The notes below the pieces were generated by a model. That model ran no database searches. It saw only the letters and a list, made by a program, of their open reading frames with translations, and was not told where the DNA came from. From Deinococcus roseus (lineage in GTDB: Bacteria; Deinococcota; Deinococci; Deinococcales; Deinococcaceae): 64,000 nt of DNA. The translations under genes and the position numbers were made by a program. The DNA lies in the NCBI RefSeq assembly GCF_014646895.1, contig NZ_BMOD01000002.1, forward strand, positions 372,001 to 436,000, given 5' to 3'. The number at the start of each line of letters is the position of its first letter. Position 1 is the first letter of the stretch. Shown in pieces: positions 25,458-35,312 of the stretch.

Positions 25458-26435
25458 ATGGAAGCCGACCTCACTTTGCGCCCCAAGTCCTTATCGGACT
25501 ACGTTGGGCAGGAAAAAGTCAAAGAAAAACTTGCAGTGTACCTGCAAGCCGCCAAAACCCGGGGGGAGGCGCTGGACCACACCCTGATCTTCGGGCCTCC
25601 CGGACTGGGGAAAACCACCCTTGCCCACATCATCGCTTATGAAATGGGCGTAAACATCAAGGTCACCTCCGGGCCTGCCATCGAAAAACCAGGAGACCTG
25701 GCCGCCATCCTCACCAACAGCATTGAAGAAGGGGATGTGCTGTTCATCGATGAAATTCACCGTCTGGGAAGGGTGGCAGAAGAGCACCTTTATCCAGCCA
25801 TGGAGGATTTCAAGCTGGACATCGTGCTGGGGCAGGGACCTGCAGCCCGCACCATCGAACTTCCCCTCCCCCATTTCACCCTGGTGGGGGCCACCACCCG
25901 GCCGGGTCTGATCACCGCTCCCATGCGCTCCCGTTTCGGGATCATTGAGCACCTGGAGTATTACACTCCGCAAGAACTGGCCTGGGGCCTGACCCGAGAA
26001 GCCAACCTCAACGGCTATGAACTGTCCGAAGAGGCCGCACTGGAAATCGGAGCACGCTCACGCGGTACCATGCGAATTGCCAAGCGTTATCTGCGCCGGG
26101 TGCGCGATTACGCTGTGGTGGCAGGCGAGGTCAACATCTCCAGAGAACGCGCCGAGAAAGCCCTGGATTTGCTGGGTCTGGACTCTGCTGGCCTGGATGA
26201 ACGGGATGTCAAACTGATTGAGACCCTGATCCACCGCTTCTCTGGAGGCCCGGTGGGTGTGGACACCCTCGCCATTGCCATGAGTGAAGACGCCAACACC
26301 CTGGAAGACGTGTACGAACCCTACCTGATTCAGCTGGGTTTTGTGAAACGCACCCCCAGAGGCCGTGTGGCAACGGTGAGGGCTTATGAACACTTAGGCC
26401 TGCCCGTGCTGCACTACGACGAAGAACAGTATTAA
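25458..26435 (+). CDS. ruvB: Holliday junction branch migration ATPase RuvB
   Basis: 325 residues, the usual length. AAA+ motor of branch migration with RuvA. Walker A GPPGLGKTTLAH, Walker B LFIDEIHRLGR, sensor region LVGATTRPGLITAPMRSRFG, and the C-terminal winged helix (RTPRGRVATVRAYEHLG). Start: ATG preceded by AGAAGGA, with TAAAAT 7 bases upstream, so leadered or leaderless initiation cannot be told apart. Stand-alone; a strong terminator follows. Confidence 0.98.
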   Translation: MEADLTLRPKSLSDYVGQEKVKEKLAVYLQAAKTRGEALDHTLIFGPPGLGKTTLAHIIAYEMGVNIKVTSGPAIEKPGDLAAILTNSIEEGDVLFIDEIHRLGRVAEEHLYPAMEDFKLDIVLGQGPAARTIELPLPHFTLVGATTRPGLITAPMRSRFGIIEHLEYYTPQELAWGLTREANLNGYELSEEAALEIGARSRGTMRIAKRYLRRVRDYAVVAGEVNISRERAEKALDLLGLDSAGLDERDVKLIETLIHRFSGGPVGVDTLAIAMSEDANTLEDVYEPYLIQLGFVKRTPRGRVATVRAYEHLGLPVLHYDEEQY

Positions 26436-26450
26436 ACGTCTGACACAAAG

Positions 26451-26490
26451 AAAATGCGCACCCGCCGTCTGAGCGAAGTGCGCATTTTTT
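26451..26490 (+). terminator. Terminator of ruvB
   Basis: AAAATGCGCAC and GTGCGCATTTT pair into an 11-bp stem with a 16-base loop, followed by six T. The near-symmetric A/T flanks could also work for the opposite strand. Confidence 0.9.
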
Positions 26491-26648
26491 GTGCAAGATG
26501 TCAAGCTTCCCCCTCTCTATTTACAAAGGGGGGATGCCATAAGATAGAATGACTACCCCGAATCCAAAGGGGCATGTTTGCGTGAGAACAAAACGTCAGG
26601 CATTCTCTGGCTGAACCCTGTTCGGCCCTCGTGTGAAGAAAGACAGGC

Positions 26649-28427
26649 ATGGGCACCAAAGAAGAAATCAAAGCCAGACTGAATCTCGCCGATCTGATCG
26701 GAGAGTATGTCCGGTTGACCCCTGCCGGAAACGGCAGGTTCAAGGGCCTGTGTCCGTTTCACAAAGAGAAATCCCCCTCGTTCAATGTGGACATCAACCA
26801 GGGTTACTATTACTGCTTCGGGTGCAAAGCAGGTGGAGATGCCTTCAAATTCCTGATGCAGGTGGAAAGCCTGCCTTTCGGGGACGCACTGCAAAAACTG
26901 GCAGACCGCACAGGCATCAAGCTGGAATTCAATGCCACCGAGAAAAAACAGCGCGACCTCTTTGAAGTCAACGAAATGGCCCTGGCCTACTTCAGACAGA
27001 GCCTGCGCAAACCTGAAGGCAGCGATGCACTGGGCTACCTGTATGCCCGTGGCATGAATGAAGAAAACATCACCCAGTTTGAACTGGGCTACGCTCCAGG
27101 TGGCTGGGACGGCCTGATCAAATTCTGCAAACTGCAAGGGGTGCATGAAGCCCAACTCTTGCAGGCAGGTTTGCTTTCCGAGGCACCGGACACCGGGCGG
27201 GTCTATGACCGTTTTCGCAACCGGGTGATGTTCCCCATCCGGGATTACCTCGGACGGCTGGTGGGCTTCGGAGGACGGGTGCTGGACGACAGCAAACCCA
27301 AATACCTCAACACCCCCGAAACCGACATCTTCAAAAAGAGCGAACTGCTTTACGGCTTCCATCTGGCCCGTTCACAGGCCCAGAGCACCCATGAAATTGT
27401 GGTGGTGGAAGGCTACATGGACGTGATTGCCATGCACCAGTGGGGCTTCAAACACGCCGTGGCCACGCTGGGAACCGCCATGACCGCCGAGCACGGTGCA
27501 CTGCTGGCCCGTCAGGGGGTGCGCACCGTCAAGCTGATGTTCGACCAGGACAGCGCTGGACAGAAAGCCACCCTGTCCGGACTGGACCAGATGCTGGGCA
27601 GCAAGTTCCTGATCTCGGCCCACCAGGTGCCCAGTGGCAAGGACCCCGCAGATGCCCTGCAACACGGAGACACCGAGAGCATCCACACTTCCCTGCTGCA
27701 CGGCCTCACCGAGGTGGAATTCCGCATCCAGCACGCCATGAGCCAGTTTGACCTGAATCACCCGGAAGGCAAACGGGGCTTTCTGCAAATGCTGCTTCCC
27801 CGCATGCAGGACCACGACATCTACGATGAAATTGCTGCAGAGGTGCGCCGCAAAGTCTCCCAGAAGGCGGGCATCGACGAGCACAAATTGAACGAGTGGG
27901 TGCAGAGCAAGAGCAAACGCAAGAACCTCACCGACATCAACATCAAGGGCATGGTTTCTGAGCAAACCCAGGAAGACCGACGTGAGCTGTATCTTGCGCA
28001 GCAGATCCTGATGGACCCACAGTTGCTGCAAAAAATGGACGGCACCAGTCCCTTCAGAAACCTGCTGGTGGATGAACTCATCCGGGTGGCCCGGGAAAAT
28101 CCTTCCCGTGAAGCCATTCTGGAACACTTCAGAGGACGGCCCGAGGAAAAAATCCTGCTGGCCTTCCTGTTTGAAAATCCTGAATCCCAGATCCAGGCCC
28201 AGCACCAGGACATGGTCGAACGCCTGAAAGACATGAAAGAACAGGGACTGATGGAAGCCGAATCGCTGCACACCCAGACCCTGATGAAAGACGAAGTGAC
28301 CCAGCTGAAAAAGCAACTGGCAAACGCCGATCCCACCCAGCAGATCCAGCTCCTCCGGCAAATTGGCGATCTGCAAAAAGCCATTGAAGCCGAAAAACGC
28401 GGTCGCATGATGCGTCCCAAAGCCTGA
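26649..28427 (+). CDS. dnaG: DNA primase
   Basis: 592 residues. Makes RNA primers for replication. N-terminal zinc-binding domain (CPFH ... CFGC, residues about 37-61), TOPRIM catalytic domain with VVVEGYMDVIAMHQ and MFDQDSAGQKA, and a C-terminal DnaB-interacting region (about 430-592). The start MGTKEEIKARLNLADLI agrees with the family. A promoter-like TAGAAT box lies near 26543, giving a leader of about 100 bases; no strong ribosome binding site is seen. Confidence 0.96.
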   Translation: MGTKEEIKARLNLADLIGEYVRLTPAGNGRFKGLCPFHKEKSPSFNVDINQGYYYCFGCKAGGDAFKFLMQVESLPFGDALQKLADRTGIKLEFNATEKKQRDLFEVNEMALAYFRQSLRKPEGSDALGYLYARGMNEENITQFELGYAPGGWDGLIKFCKLQGVHEAQLLQAGLLSEAPDTGRVYDRFRNRVMFPIRDYLGRLVGFGGRVLDDSKPKYLNTPETDIFKKSELLYGFHLARSQAQSTHEIVVVEGYMDVIAMHQWGFKHAVATLGTAMTAEHGALLARQGVRTVKLMFDQDSAGQKATLSGLDQMLGSKFLISAHQVPSGKDPADALQHGDTESIHTSLLHGLTEVEFRIQHAMSQFDLNHPEGKRGFLQMLLPRMQDHDIYDEIAAEVRRKVSQKAGIDEHKLNEWVQSKSKRKNLTDINIKGMVSEQTQEDRRELYLAQQILMDPQLLQKMDGTSPFRNLLVDELIRVARENPSREAILEHFRGRPEEKILLAFLFENPESQIQAQHQDMVERLKDMKEQGLMEAESLHTQTLMKDEVTQLKKQLANADPTQQIQLLRQIGDLQKAIEAEKRGRMMRPKA

Positions 28428-28509
28428 ATCGGGCTTCCGGGCTGGCAATACCAGTCCTTCAAACCATTTCCGCCTCCCCCATTTATACTGTGGGCTGGAG
28501 GTTTTTCTG

Positions 28510-29901
28510 ATGAATGCTTTGTTGATGCACAAAAAATGCGTTTCGATTTGCAGCACCCTGCTGCTTGGTCTGGCCCTGGGTGTCCCGGCACCCACGCCTG
28601 CCAGCAATCCTGAACTGCTCTATCCGGAAAGTCTGGATCCCAACCTGGATGTGCTGCACTATGACCTGAGGCTGGACATCGATCCGGGAAAAAATGTGCT
28701 GCAGGGCAATGCAACCCTGGAACTCAAAACCGTTCGCAACACGCCAGCCATTCAGCTGGATCTGCTGGGCCTGCAGGTTTCAGAAGTGCTGGTGAATGGG
28801 CAGCAAGCCACTTTCCAGCACACCGGGCAGCACCTGCACATTGATCTGGGACAATCCTCCAGCGTGGGCAGGATTTATGAGGTGCAGGTGGCTTACTCAG
28901 GCACCCCGCAAACCATCAAAGAACCCGGTGAGACAGAAGCAGATTCGGTGGGCTGGAAACAACACAAAACAGGCATTTACGTGCTGAATGAACCCAACGG
29001 GGCCATGTCCTGGTTCCCGGCCAACGACCATCCCAGTGACAAGGCCACTTTCACCTTTCACCTCACCGTTCCATTGCCTGATCTGGGGGTGGCCAACGGA
29101 GTGCTGGTGAGCACCGCTGGAGACCGCGTCAAAACCTACACCTACGAGATGCGGCAACCCATGGCCCCCCATCTGGCCACCGTGCAGGTCAACCGCTTTC
29201 GGATGGAGTGGCAACAGTTCAGGGAAAATCTGGTTTATCAGAATTATTTTCCGGTCAGCCTTCCTGCCAAATTTCAGCAGAAAGAACTGGGGATGTTTGA
29301 GCCCATGCTCAGCTTTCTGGAGCAACAGGTGGCCCCTTATCCTTTTGAGACGTATGGGGTGATGTTCACAGAGGCTCCCACCCCTTATGCGCTGGAAACC
29401 CAGGGGCTCAGCACCTTTCCAGGCAAAACCCGTGAGGCAGCGCTGTTTTTCCATGAACTTGCCCACCAGTGGTTTGGCAACAGCGTCACCCCCAGCACCT
29501 GGTCGGATGTGTGGCTCAGTGAAGGCCTGGCCACCTTCTTCACCAACCTCTGGGAGCATCCAGAAGAAAAGGACCTGAAGGTTTACCTGAAATCCCAGTA
29601 CCAGCGCAGCAAAACCCAGAACATCAAAGCCCCATACATCAGGGAGCGCAAAGACCTGTTCAGCCCACGGGTCTACCAGAGGGGTGCGCTGGTTTTTCAC
29701 GCCCTGCGCTACCGTGTGGGCAACAAACTGTTTCAACAGGTGGTCCAGAATTACTACAGGGCTCATGCCTTTAAGAATGCTTCCACAGAAGATTTCATCC
29801 AGAGCGTGCTGAAAACCACAGGCAAACCCCAGCTCAGGGGTTTTCTGGAAAGCTGGATTTATGGGGACAGGCTTCCCGATTTTCCTGAACTTTCCAGGTG
29901 A
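28510..29901 (+). CDS. M1 family metallopeptidase (aminopeptidase N-like), secreted
   Basis: 463 residues. Hydrophobic N-terminal signal (about 8-32), N-terminal beta domain, then the gluzincin site HELAHQWFGN with the third ligand Glu 18 residues later in WLSEGLATFF. The exopeptidase motif before it reads YALETQGLS, a variant of GGMEN. The protein is short for the family: it lacks the large C-terminal helical domain. Predicted to act outside the membrane on peptides. GGAGG lies 8 bases before the ATG at 28510. A bidirectional terminator follows. Confidence 0.88.
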   Translation: MNALLMHKKCVSICSTLLLGLALGVPAPTPASNPELLYPESLDPNLDVLHYDLRLDIDPGKNVLQGNATLELKTVRNTPAIQLDLLGLQVSEVLVNGQQATFQHTGQHLHIDLGQSSSVGRIYEVQVAYSGTPQTIKEPGETEADSVGWKQHKTGIYVLNEPNGAMSWFPANDHPSDKATFTFHLTVPLPDLGVANGVLVSTAGDRVKTYTYEMRQPMAPHLATVQVNRFRMEWQQFRENLVYQNYFPVSLPAKFQQKELGMFEPMLSFLEQQVAPYPFETYGVMFTEAPTPYALETQGLSTFPGKTREAALFFHELAHQWFGNSVTPSTWSDVWLSEGLATFFTNLWEHPEEKDLKVYLKSQYQRSKTQNIKAPYIRERKDLFSPRVYQRGALVFHALRYRVGNKLFQQVVQNYYRAHAFKNASTEDFIQSVLKTTGKPQLRGFLESWIYGDRLPDFPELSR

Positions 29902-29911
29902 TTGGAAAACA

Positions 29912-29940
29912 GAAAGAGGCGAGGATCACTCGCCTCTTTT
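29912..29940. terminator. Bidirectional terminator between M1 peptidase and hutH
   Basis: AAAGAGGCGAG-N5-CTCGCCTCTTT: an 11-bp stem with T-rich tails on both strands, serving the two convergent genes. Confidence 0.9.
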
Positions 29941-29955
29941 CTGAACAGTCCAGAC

Positions 29956-31476
29956 TCAGTGCAACTGCCCCACAGCTTCTCTGGCGGCCTGCACCAGACG
30001 GCCTGTGCGGACCATTTCGCGGATCTTGCTGACCTCTGGTTTGAAGTAACGGTCCCGTTCCAGGTGGGGAATCTCGCTGCGGATGAGGTCATAGACGGCC
30101 TTGACCCCCTGCCCTGGTTTGAGCGGAGCCTGAAAATCCAGGGCCTGTGCTGCAGAGGTGAGTTCAATGGCAATCACCCACAGGGTGTTCTCGAAGATCT
30201 GGTGGGCCTTGCGGCAGGCAATGGTGCCCATCGAAACGTGGTCTTCCTGGTTGGCACTGGTGGGGATGCTGTCCACACTGGCAGGGTGGGCCAGCACCTT
30301 GTTTTCACTCACCAGACTGGCAGCTGTGTACTGGGAGATCATCAGACCGCTGTTGAGGCCGCCTTGCTCTGCCAGAAATGCAGGCAACCCGCTGAGTGCA
30401 GGGTTCAGCATCTGTTCAATGCGGCGTTCGCTGATGTTGGCCAGCTCGGCAATGGCAATTCCCGCGTAATCGGCTGCCAGGGCCAGGGGCTGACCATGGA
30501 AATTTCCACCCGAAATGACTTTTTCCTCGTCTGGAAAGATCAGGGGGTTGTCGGTGACGCTGTTCATCTCGATGTCCAGAATTTCACGGGCATGTTTTAA
30601 AGCATCCCTGGAAGCTCCATGCACCTGGGGCGTGGCCCTCAGCGAGTAGGCATCCTGCACCTTCTCGCAGTTCTCGTGGGAAACCGCAATTTCAGAGTGC
30701 TGCAAAAGGTTTCTGAGGTTTTCGCTGACCTGCTTTGCACCAGGATAAGGCCTCAGGCGCACCACACCTTCAGAAAAGGGCTTGTGGCTGCCTTTCAGGG
30801 CTTCCACACTGGAAGCTGCAGCAATGTCCACGCTGGACAGCAGGATCTCCACATCGTGAATCAGGAGGGCCAGCAAACTGCACATGGCCTGGGTGCCGTT
30901 GATCAGGGCCAGACCTTCCTTGGCCTGCAGCACGATGGGTTCAAGGCCCAATTCAGAGAGCACCTCTCTGGCAGCCCGAATCTGTCCTTTGTGTTCCACT
31001 TCCCCTTCTCCAATCAGGGCCAGGGTCAGGTGGGAAAGGGGGGCCAGATCTCCACTGCTGCCCACCGATCCCTGAGAGGGGACCACCGGATGAATCTGGT
31101 GGTTTAAAAAGTTCAGCAGTCCTTCAATGACCACAGGACGCACACCGGAGTGACCCATCGCGAGGCTCTGTGCCCGGAGCAACAACATTCCACGCACCAC
31201 ATCTTTCGGGAAGGGCTCTCCAACGCCAATGGAATGCGAAAGGATCAGGTTGCGCTGCAATTCTTCAAGCTGGTCCCGCTCGATGCGGGTGTTCTGGAAT
31301 TTCCCGAATCCTGTATTGACCCCATAAACCGGGTCTCCACGTTCCACAATTTTTTCGATGAACTGGCGGCTTTTCTGCACCCGCGCTCTGGAGGCTTCTG
31401 AGAGCTGGACTTCTTCAAAATTGCGAACCACTGCAATGAAGTCTTGCAAGGTCAAATGGTCATTGAGCTGGATCAT
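29956..31476 (-). CDS. hutH: Histidine ammonia-lyase
   Basis: 506 residues, the normal length. Deaminates histidine to urocanate. The region around the MIO prosthetic group reads GSVGSSGDLAPLSH, so the self-cyclising triad is Ser-Ser-Gly (about 139-141) where Ala-Ser-Gly is the rule; the central Ser and the Gly needed for MIO are kept. Other family motifs are present (YGVNTGFG, LINGTQ, QDAYSLRATPQVHG, SANQEDHVSM). Last gene of hutUGIH; overlaps hutI by 4 bases. Confidence 0.95.
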   Translation of the reverse strand: MIQLNDHLTLQDFIAVVRNFEEVQLSEASRARVQKSRQFIEKIVERGDPVYGVNTGFGKFQNTRIERDQLEELQRNLILSHSIGVGEPFPKDVVRGMLLLRAQSLAMGHSGVRPVVIEGLLNFLNHQIHPVVPSQGSVGSSGDLAPLSHLTLALIGEGEVEHKGQIRAAREVLSELGLEPIVLQAKEGLALINGTQAMCSLLALLIHDVEILLSSVDIAAASSVEALKGSHKPFSEGVVRLRPYPGAKQVSENLRNLLQHSEIAVSHENCEKVQDAYSLRATPQVHGASRDALKHAREILDIEMNSVTDNPLIFPDEEKVISGGNFHGQPLALAADYAGIAIAELANISERRIEQMLNPALSGLPAFLAEQGGLNSGLMISQYTAASLVSENKVLAHPASVDSIPTSANQEDHVSMGTIACRKAHQIFENTLWVIAIELTSAAQALDFQAPLKPGQGVKAVYDLIRSEIPHLERDRYFKPEVSKIREMVRTGRLVQAAREAVGQLH

Positions 31477-32678
31477 GCTTCCTTTCCTGAAATGAACACC
31501 TTGCTGACCGCGTTGCCCAGGCGGTAACTGATTTCCCGCCAGTCATGGCTGTCCAGCACCAGAAAATCTGCTTTCATGCCTGCTTCGAGCCTTCCGGTGT
31601 CGGAAAGGCCCAGGGCATGGGCTGCGTTGGCGGTCATGGCGGTGAGGGCTTCTGCAGGGGTGAGGCCACTGAGCCTCACACTGAGGGCGAGGGCCAGGCT
31701 GGCACTGAAAATGGGGCTGCTTCCCGGATTGTGGTCGGTGCCCACAGCCACAGCCCCACCTGCATCAATGATTTTGCGTCCTGGCGCAGCAGGCAGACCC
31801 AGGTGCAAAGACACACCAGGAAGCACTGTTGCCACCGTATTGGATGCAGCCAGAGCCTGAATCTGCTGTTCTCCTGAAGCTTCCAGATGGTCCACACTCA
31901 GGCTTCCCAGTTCACAGGCCAGTTCCACACCTCCAAGCGCATGAAACTGATCGGCATGCAGTTTGGTCTGCAAACCGTGGGCTTTTGCTGCCTCCAGAAT
32001 TTCTCTGGCTTCTGAGACCGAAAAAGCTTCCTGCTCTACAAAGACATCCACTGCAGAGGCCAACTGGTCCTGCGCCACCTCGGGAATCCACTGTTCCACC
32101 ACTTCCCGGAGGAAACCTTCGCGGTCCCGATCTCTGGGGGGCAGGTGAATCAACAAGGTGGGCACAATGCGGGCGGGTGTGAAAGCCTGCAAATCCTGAA
32201 TGGCTTCCAGCATGCGCATTTCGGTGGTGTGGTTCAGGCCATAGCCGGTTTTGACTTCAATGGTGGTGGCTCCGCTGCGCACCAGGGCATTCAGTCTGGG
32301 CACCGCCAGAGACACCATCTCGAAAGCGGTGGAGGCCTGGGTGTACCGCACCGTCTGGTGGATGCCGCCCCCACGGGCCAGAATTTCCTCGTAGGAGACG
32401 CCCTGCACCCTGGCTTCAAAGTCATTCAGTCGGCTTCCTGACCAGATCAGGTGGGTGTGGGGGTCAATCAGGCCAGGAACCACAGCCCTATTCCTGAAAT
32501 CCACGGTTCTGTCTGCAGCAGGGGCATCTTTGCGGTTTCCCACCCACAGCAGGGTCTCCCCTTCCACCACCATTGCAGCATCCCGGATGACCATGATGTC
32601 TTTCTGGGATGCACCTTTTTTCAGTTCAGTCCCCGTGGCTGTGGCAAGCTCGGTGATTCCGATGTACAGGGTCTTCAC
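31473..32678 (-). CDS. hutI: Imidazolonepropionase
   Basis: 401 residues. Hydrolyses imidazolone propionate to formiminoglutamate. Amidohydrolase features: metal-binding DPHTHLIWSGSR, GGGIHQTVRYT, KTGYGLN, LHADQFHALGG and GTDHNPGSS. Cytoplasmic, zinc or iron dependent. Overlaps hutG upstream and hutH downstream by 4 bases each (coupled translation). Confidence 0.96.
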   Translation of the reverse strand: MKTLYIGITELATATGTELKKGASQKDIMVIRDAAMVVEGETLLWVGNRKDAPAADRTVDFRNRAVVPGLIDPHTHLIWSGSRLNDFEARVQGVSYEEILARGGGIHQTVRYTQASTAFEMVSLAVPRLNALVRSGATTIEVKTGYGLNHTTEMRMLEAIQDLQAFTPARIVPTLLIHLPPRDRDREGFLREVVEQWIPEVAQDQLASAVDVFVEQEAFSVSEAREILEAAKAHGLQTKLHADQFHALGGVELACELGSLSVDHLEASGEQQIQALAASNTVATVLPGVSLHLGLPAAPGRKIIDAGGAVAVGTDHNPGSSPIFSASLALALSVRLSGLTPAEALTAMTANAAHALGLSDTGRLEAGMKADFLVLDSHDWREISYRLGNAVSKVFISGKEA

Positions 32679-33583
32679 GAGAACACCTCTGTCAGGGTTT
32701 CCATGATCAGCCTTGCGATCAGGAGGTTGCTGTTTCCGCTGGCATCCAGGGCTGGGGTGAGTTCCACCACATCCAGGCCAACCAGGGTGTTGCGTTTTAC
32801 CGTTTCACGGATCAGGGTCATGGCTGTAGCGTAAGACATTCCGTCCACTTCCGGGCTGCTGGTGGCAGGCAGAACTGCAGGATCCAGCACATCCACATCG
32901 AAAGACAGGTAAACGTTCTTGCCCTCTGGAAGCTGCTGGATCACTTTTTCCAGGTCTGCACAGTCCCACATTCCAACGAGGGCATGGCCTCTGGATTTTG
33001 CAGCCTGCACGGCCTCTTCATCAAAGCGCAAACCCCTGAGCCCAATGGTGGTGATGTGTTTCAGATTGGGCAGGTCTTCACAGGCCCGCCTGAACGGACT
33101 GGAATTGCTGAACCGGGTGTCGTTGCGCACATCCGTGAAATCCAGATGGGCATCCAGTTGCACGATGTGCAGGTCTTTCACATCCGAAAAAGCCCGCAAG
33201 AGCGGGTAAGAGACACTGTGGTCTCCTCCCAGAAAAATCGGCAGTTTGACCCTGGATTTCAGCTGCTGTGCTGCTTCGGTGATGCGGTTTCTGGCAAGTT
33301 CAGGCTCCAGACTGGGCAGAATCACATCGCCAGCATCCACCAGTTGCAGACCTGCCAGTTTGCGCTGTCCTGTGCGCAGGTCGTAGAAACCTTCTGGCGG
33401 CAGGGCATACCTCAGGGAAGCCTCCCGGATGGCCCTGGGCGCAAAACGGGCACCCGGACGGAATCCCAATGCGATGTCAAAGGGAAGGCCAAGCACCCCC
33501 ACATCTGCACGGAAATCTGCAGCAAGATCCAGGATCGGAGCACGGGCGAAAGAAATCAGGCCAGAAAAAGGCAGGTGGGTCAT
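32675..33583 (-). CDS. hutG: Formimidoylglutamase
   Basis: 302 residues, ureohydrolase (arginase) family. Splits formiminoglutamate into glutamate and formamide. Manganese-site motifs: FLGGDHSVSYPL, VQLDAHLDFTDV and LSFDVDVLDPAV. Begins 9 bases after hutU ends, overlaps hutI by 4 bases. Confidence 0.95.
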   Translation of the reverse strand: MTHLPFSGLISFARAPILDLAADFRADVGVLGLPFDIALGFRPGARFAPRAIREASLRYALPPEGFYDLRTGQRKLAGLQLVDAGDVILPSLEPELARNRITEAAQQLKSRVKLPIFLGGDHSVSYPLLRAFSDVKDLHIVQLDAHLDFTDVRNDTRFSNSSPFRRACEDLPNLKHITTIGLRGLRFDEEAVQAAKSRGHALVGMWDCADLEKVIQQLPEGKNVYLSFDVDVLDPAVLPATSSPEVDGMSYATAMTLIRETVKRNTLVGLDVVELTPALDASGNSNLLIARLIMETLTEVFS

Positions 33584-33592
33584 TTCAACACC

Positions 33593-35242
33593 TCAGATAG
33601 ACGGCAGATCCAGACCACGTTCCTGGGCCACCTGTTTTGCTTTCTCGTAACCTGCGTCTGCATGGCGGATCACACCCATGGCCGGATCGTTGACCAGACA
33701 CATGGAGAGGCGTTTTTCAGCTTCTTCGCTGCCATCTGCAACCGCCACCAGACCCGAGTGCTGGCTGAACCCCATCCCCACACCGCCCCCGTGGTGGAAG
33801 CTCATCCAGGCTGCACCGCTGGCCACACCCGTTGCAAAGTTCAGCAAGGGCCAGTCTGAGACAGCGTCACTGCCGTCCAGCATGGCTTCGGTTTCACGGT
33901 TGGGGCTGGCCACGGATCCCGCATCCAGATGGTCGCGGCCAATCACGATGGGGGCTTTCAGGCGGCCATCCCGCACCATCTGGTTGAACAGCAGTCCTGC
34001 ACGGTCCCGTTCTTTGTACCCCAGCCAGCAGATGCGGGCAGGCAAACCCTGGAAAGCAATCTGATCCGCAGCGTACTTCAGCCAGTTCTGCAGGCGGTGA
34101 TCGTCGGGAAAAAGCTCCAGCAGGGCTTTGTCGGTCTCGTAAATGTCCTGGGGATCGCCGCTGAGGGCCACCCAGCGGAAAGGTCCACGGCCTTCACAGA
34201 AGCTGTCCCGGATGAAGGCAGGCACAAAACCAGGGTAATCAAAAGCATTCTTCACCCCGAATTCCAGTGCACGCTGGCGCAGGTTGTTGCCGTAATCAAA
34301 AGCCACAGCACCACGTTTCTGCATTTCCAGAATGGCCTCCACATGCTTTGCCATGCTCTCAAAAGCCCGCTGGCGGTAGACATCGGGTTGGTCTCTGCGC
34401 AGGGTGTCTGCATCCTCATCTGCGTTCAGGACTGGGATGTATCCCCACATGGGATCATGGGCACTGGTCTGGTCGGTCACCAGATCCGGGGTGAAACCCA
34501 TGTCCACCAGGGCAGGAACAACCTCTGCAGCATTGCCCAGCAGACCAATGGAACGGGCCACCCCCTGGGCTTTGTACTGCTCAGCTTTCTGCAAAGCGTC
34601 CTGCAGGTTTTCGACCACCTCGTCCAGGTAGCGGATTTCGAGGCGGCGCTGGATGCGGTGCGGGTCAATCTCAATGTTGATGCTGACCCCTCCAGCCAGT
34701 TTGACGGCCAGAGGTTGCGCTCCGCCCATCCCTCCCAGTCCTGCAGTCACGGTGATGGTGCCTTTCAGGCTTCCACCAAAGTGCTTCTCTCCTGCTGATG
34801 CAAAGGTCTCATAGGTGCCCTGCAGGATGCCCTGGGTGCCAATGTAAATCCAGCTTCCAGCGGTCATCTGCCCGTACATCATCAGGCCCTTCCTGTCCAG
34901 TTCATCAAAATGTTCCCAGGTGGACCAGTTAGGCACCAGGTTGCTGTTGGCCAGAATCACCCTGGGGGCCAGTTCGTGGGTTTTCAAAACCGCCACAGGC
35001 TTGCCAGACTGAATCAGCAGGGTTTCGGTGTTTTCCAGACGGTCCAGGGTCTCCACAATCCTGTGGAAGGCTTCCCAGTTGCGGGCGGCTTTGCCCCGTC
35101 CGCCATACACAATCAGTTCATCGGGTTTCTCTGCCACCTCGGGGTCCAGGTTGTTCATCAGCATGCGTTTGGCAGCTTCCTGAATCCAGCCTTTCGCGGT
35201 TTTCTGGGCACCTCTGGGGGCGCGGATCGTTGTGGTTTCCAT
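33593..35242 (-). CDS. hutU: Urocanate hydratase
   Basis: 549 residues. Adds water to urocanate using tightly bound NAD+. Typical opening APRG(A)QKTAKGWIQEAA, VYGGRGKAARNW, and the NAD-binding GGMGGAQPLAVKLAGG. The internal ATG at 35242 is preferred to a start 72 bases upstream, because the family begins close to this Met and the upstream stretch covers the divergent promoter region. First gene of the hut operon. Confidence 0.96.
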   Translation of the reverse strand: METTTIRAPRGAQKTAKGWIQEAAKRMLMNNLDPEVAEKPDELIVYGGRGKAARNWEAFHRIVETLDRLENTETLLIQSGKPVAVLKTHELAPRVILANSNLVPNWSTWEHFDELDRKGLMMYGQMTAGSWIYIGTQGILQGTYETFASAGEKHFGGSLKGTITVTAGLGGMGGAQPLAVKLAGGVSINIEIDPHRIQRRLEIRYLDEVVENLQDALQKAEQYKAQGVARSIGLLGNAAEVVPALVDMGFTPDLVTDQTSAHDPMWGYIPVLNADEDADTLRRDQPDVYRQRAFESMAKHVEAILEMQKRGAVAFDYGNNLRQRALEFGVKNAFDYPGFVPAFIRDSFCEGRGPFRWVALSGDPQDIYETDKALLELFPDDHRLQNWLKYAADQIAFQGLPARICWLGYKERDRAGLLFNQMVRDGRLKAPIVIGRDHLDAGSVASPNRETEAMLDGSDAVSDWPLLNFATGVASGAAWMSFHHGGGVGMGFSQHSGLVAVADGSEEAEKRLSMCLVNDPAMGVIRHADAGYEKAKQVAQERGLDLPSI

Positions 35243-35272
35243 GGGTCCAGCATGCGCTTCTTGAGGGGGGAG

Positions 35273-35301
35273 TACAATACGGGTGTCCAGTCTGGCTGGA
35301 C
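35273..35301. promoter_or_regulatory. Divergent promoter region with palindrome (hutU / SUKH-barstar gene)
   Basis: Overlapping -10 boxes face both ways: TACAAT (35273-35278) rightward and TATTGT (complement of 35274-35279) leftward. A 17-bp perfect palindrome GTCCAG-N5-CTGGAC (35285-35301) lies between the rightward -10 and its ribosome binding site, and upstream of the leftward -10. A regulator bound here could affect both units; the IclR protein encoded at 36096 is a candidate by proximity only. Confidence 0.5.
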
Positions 35302-35312
35302 GCTCAAGGAGC

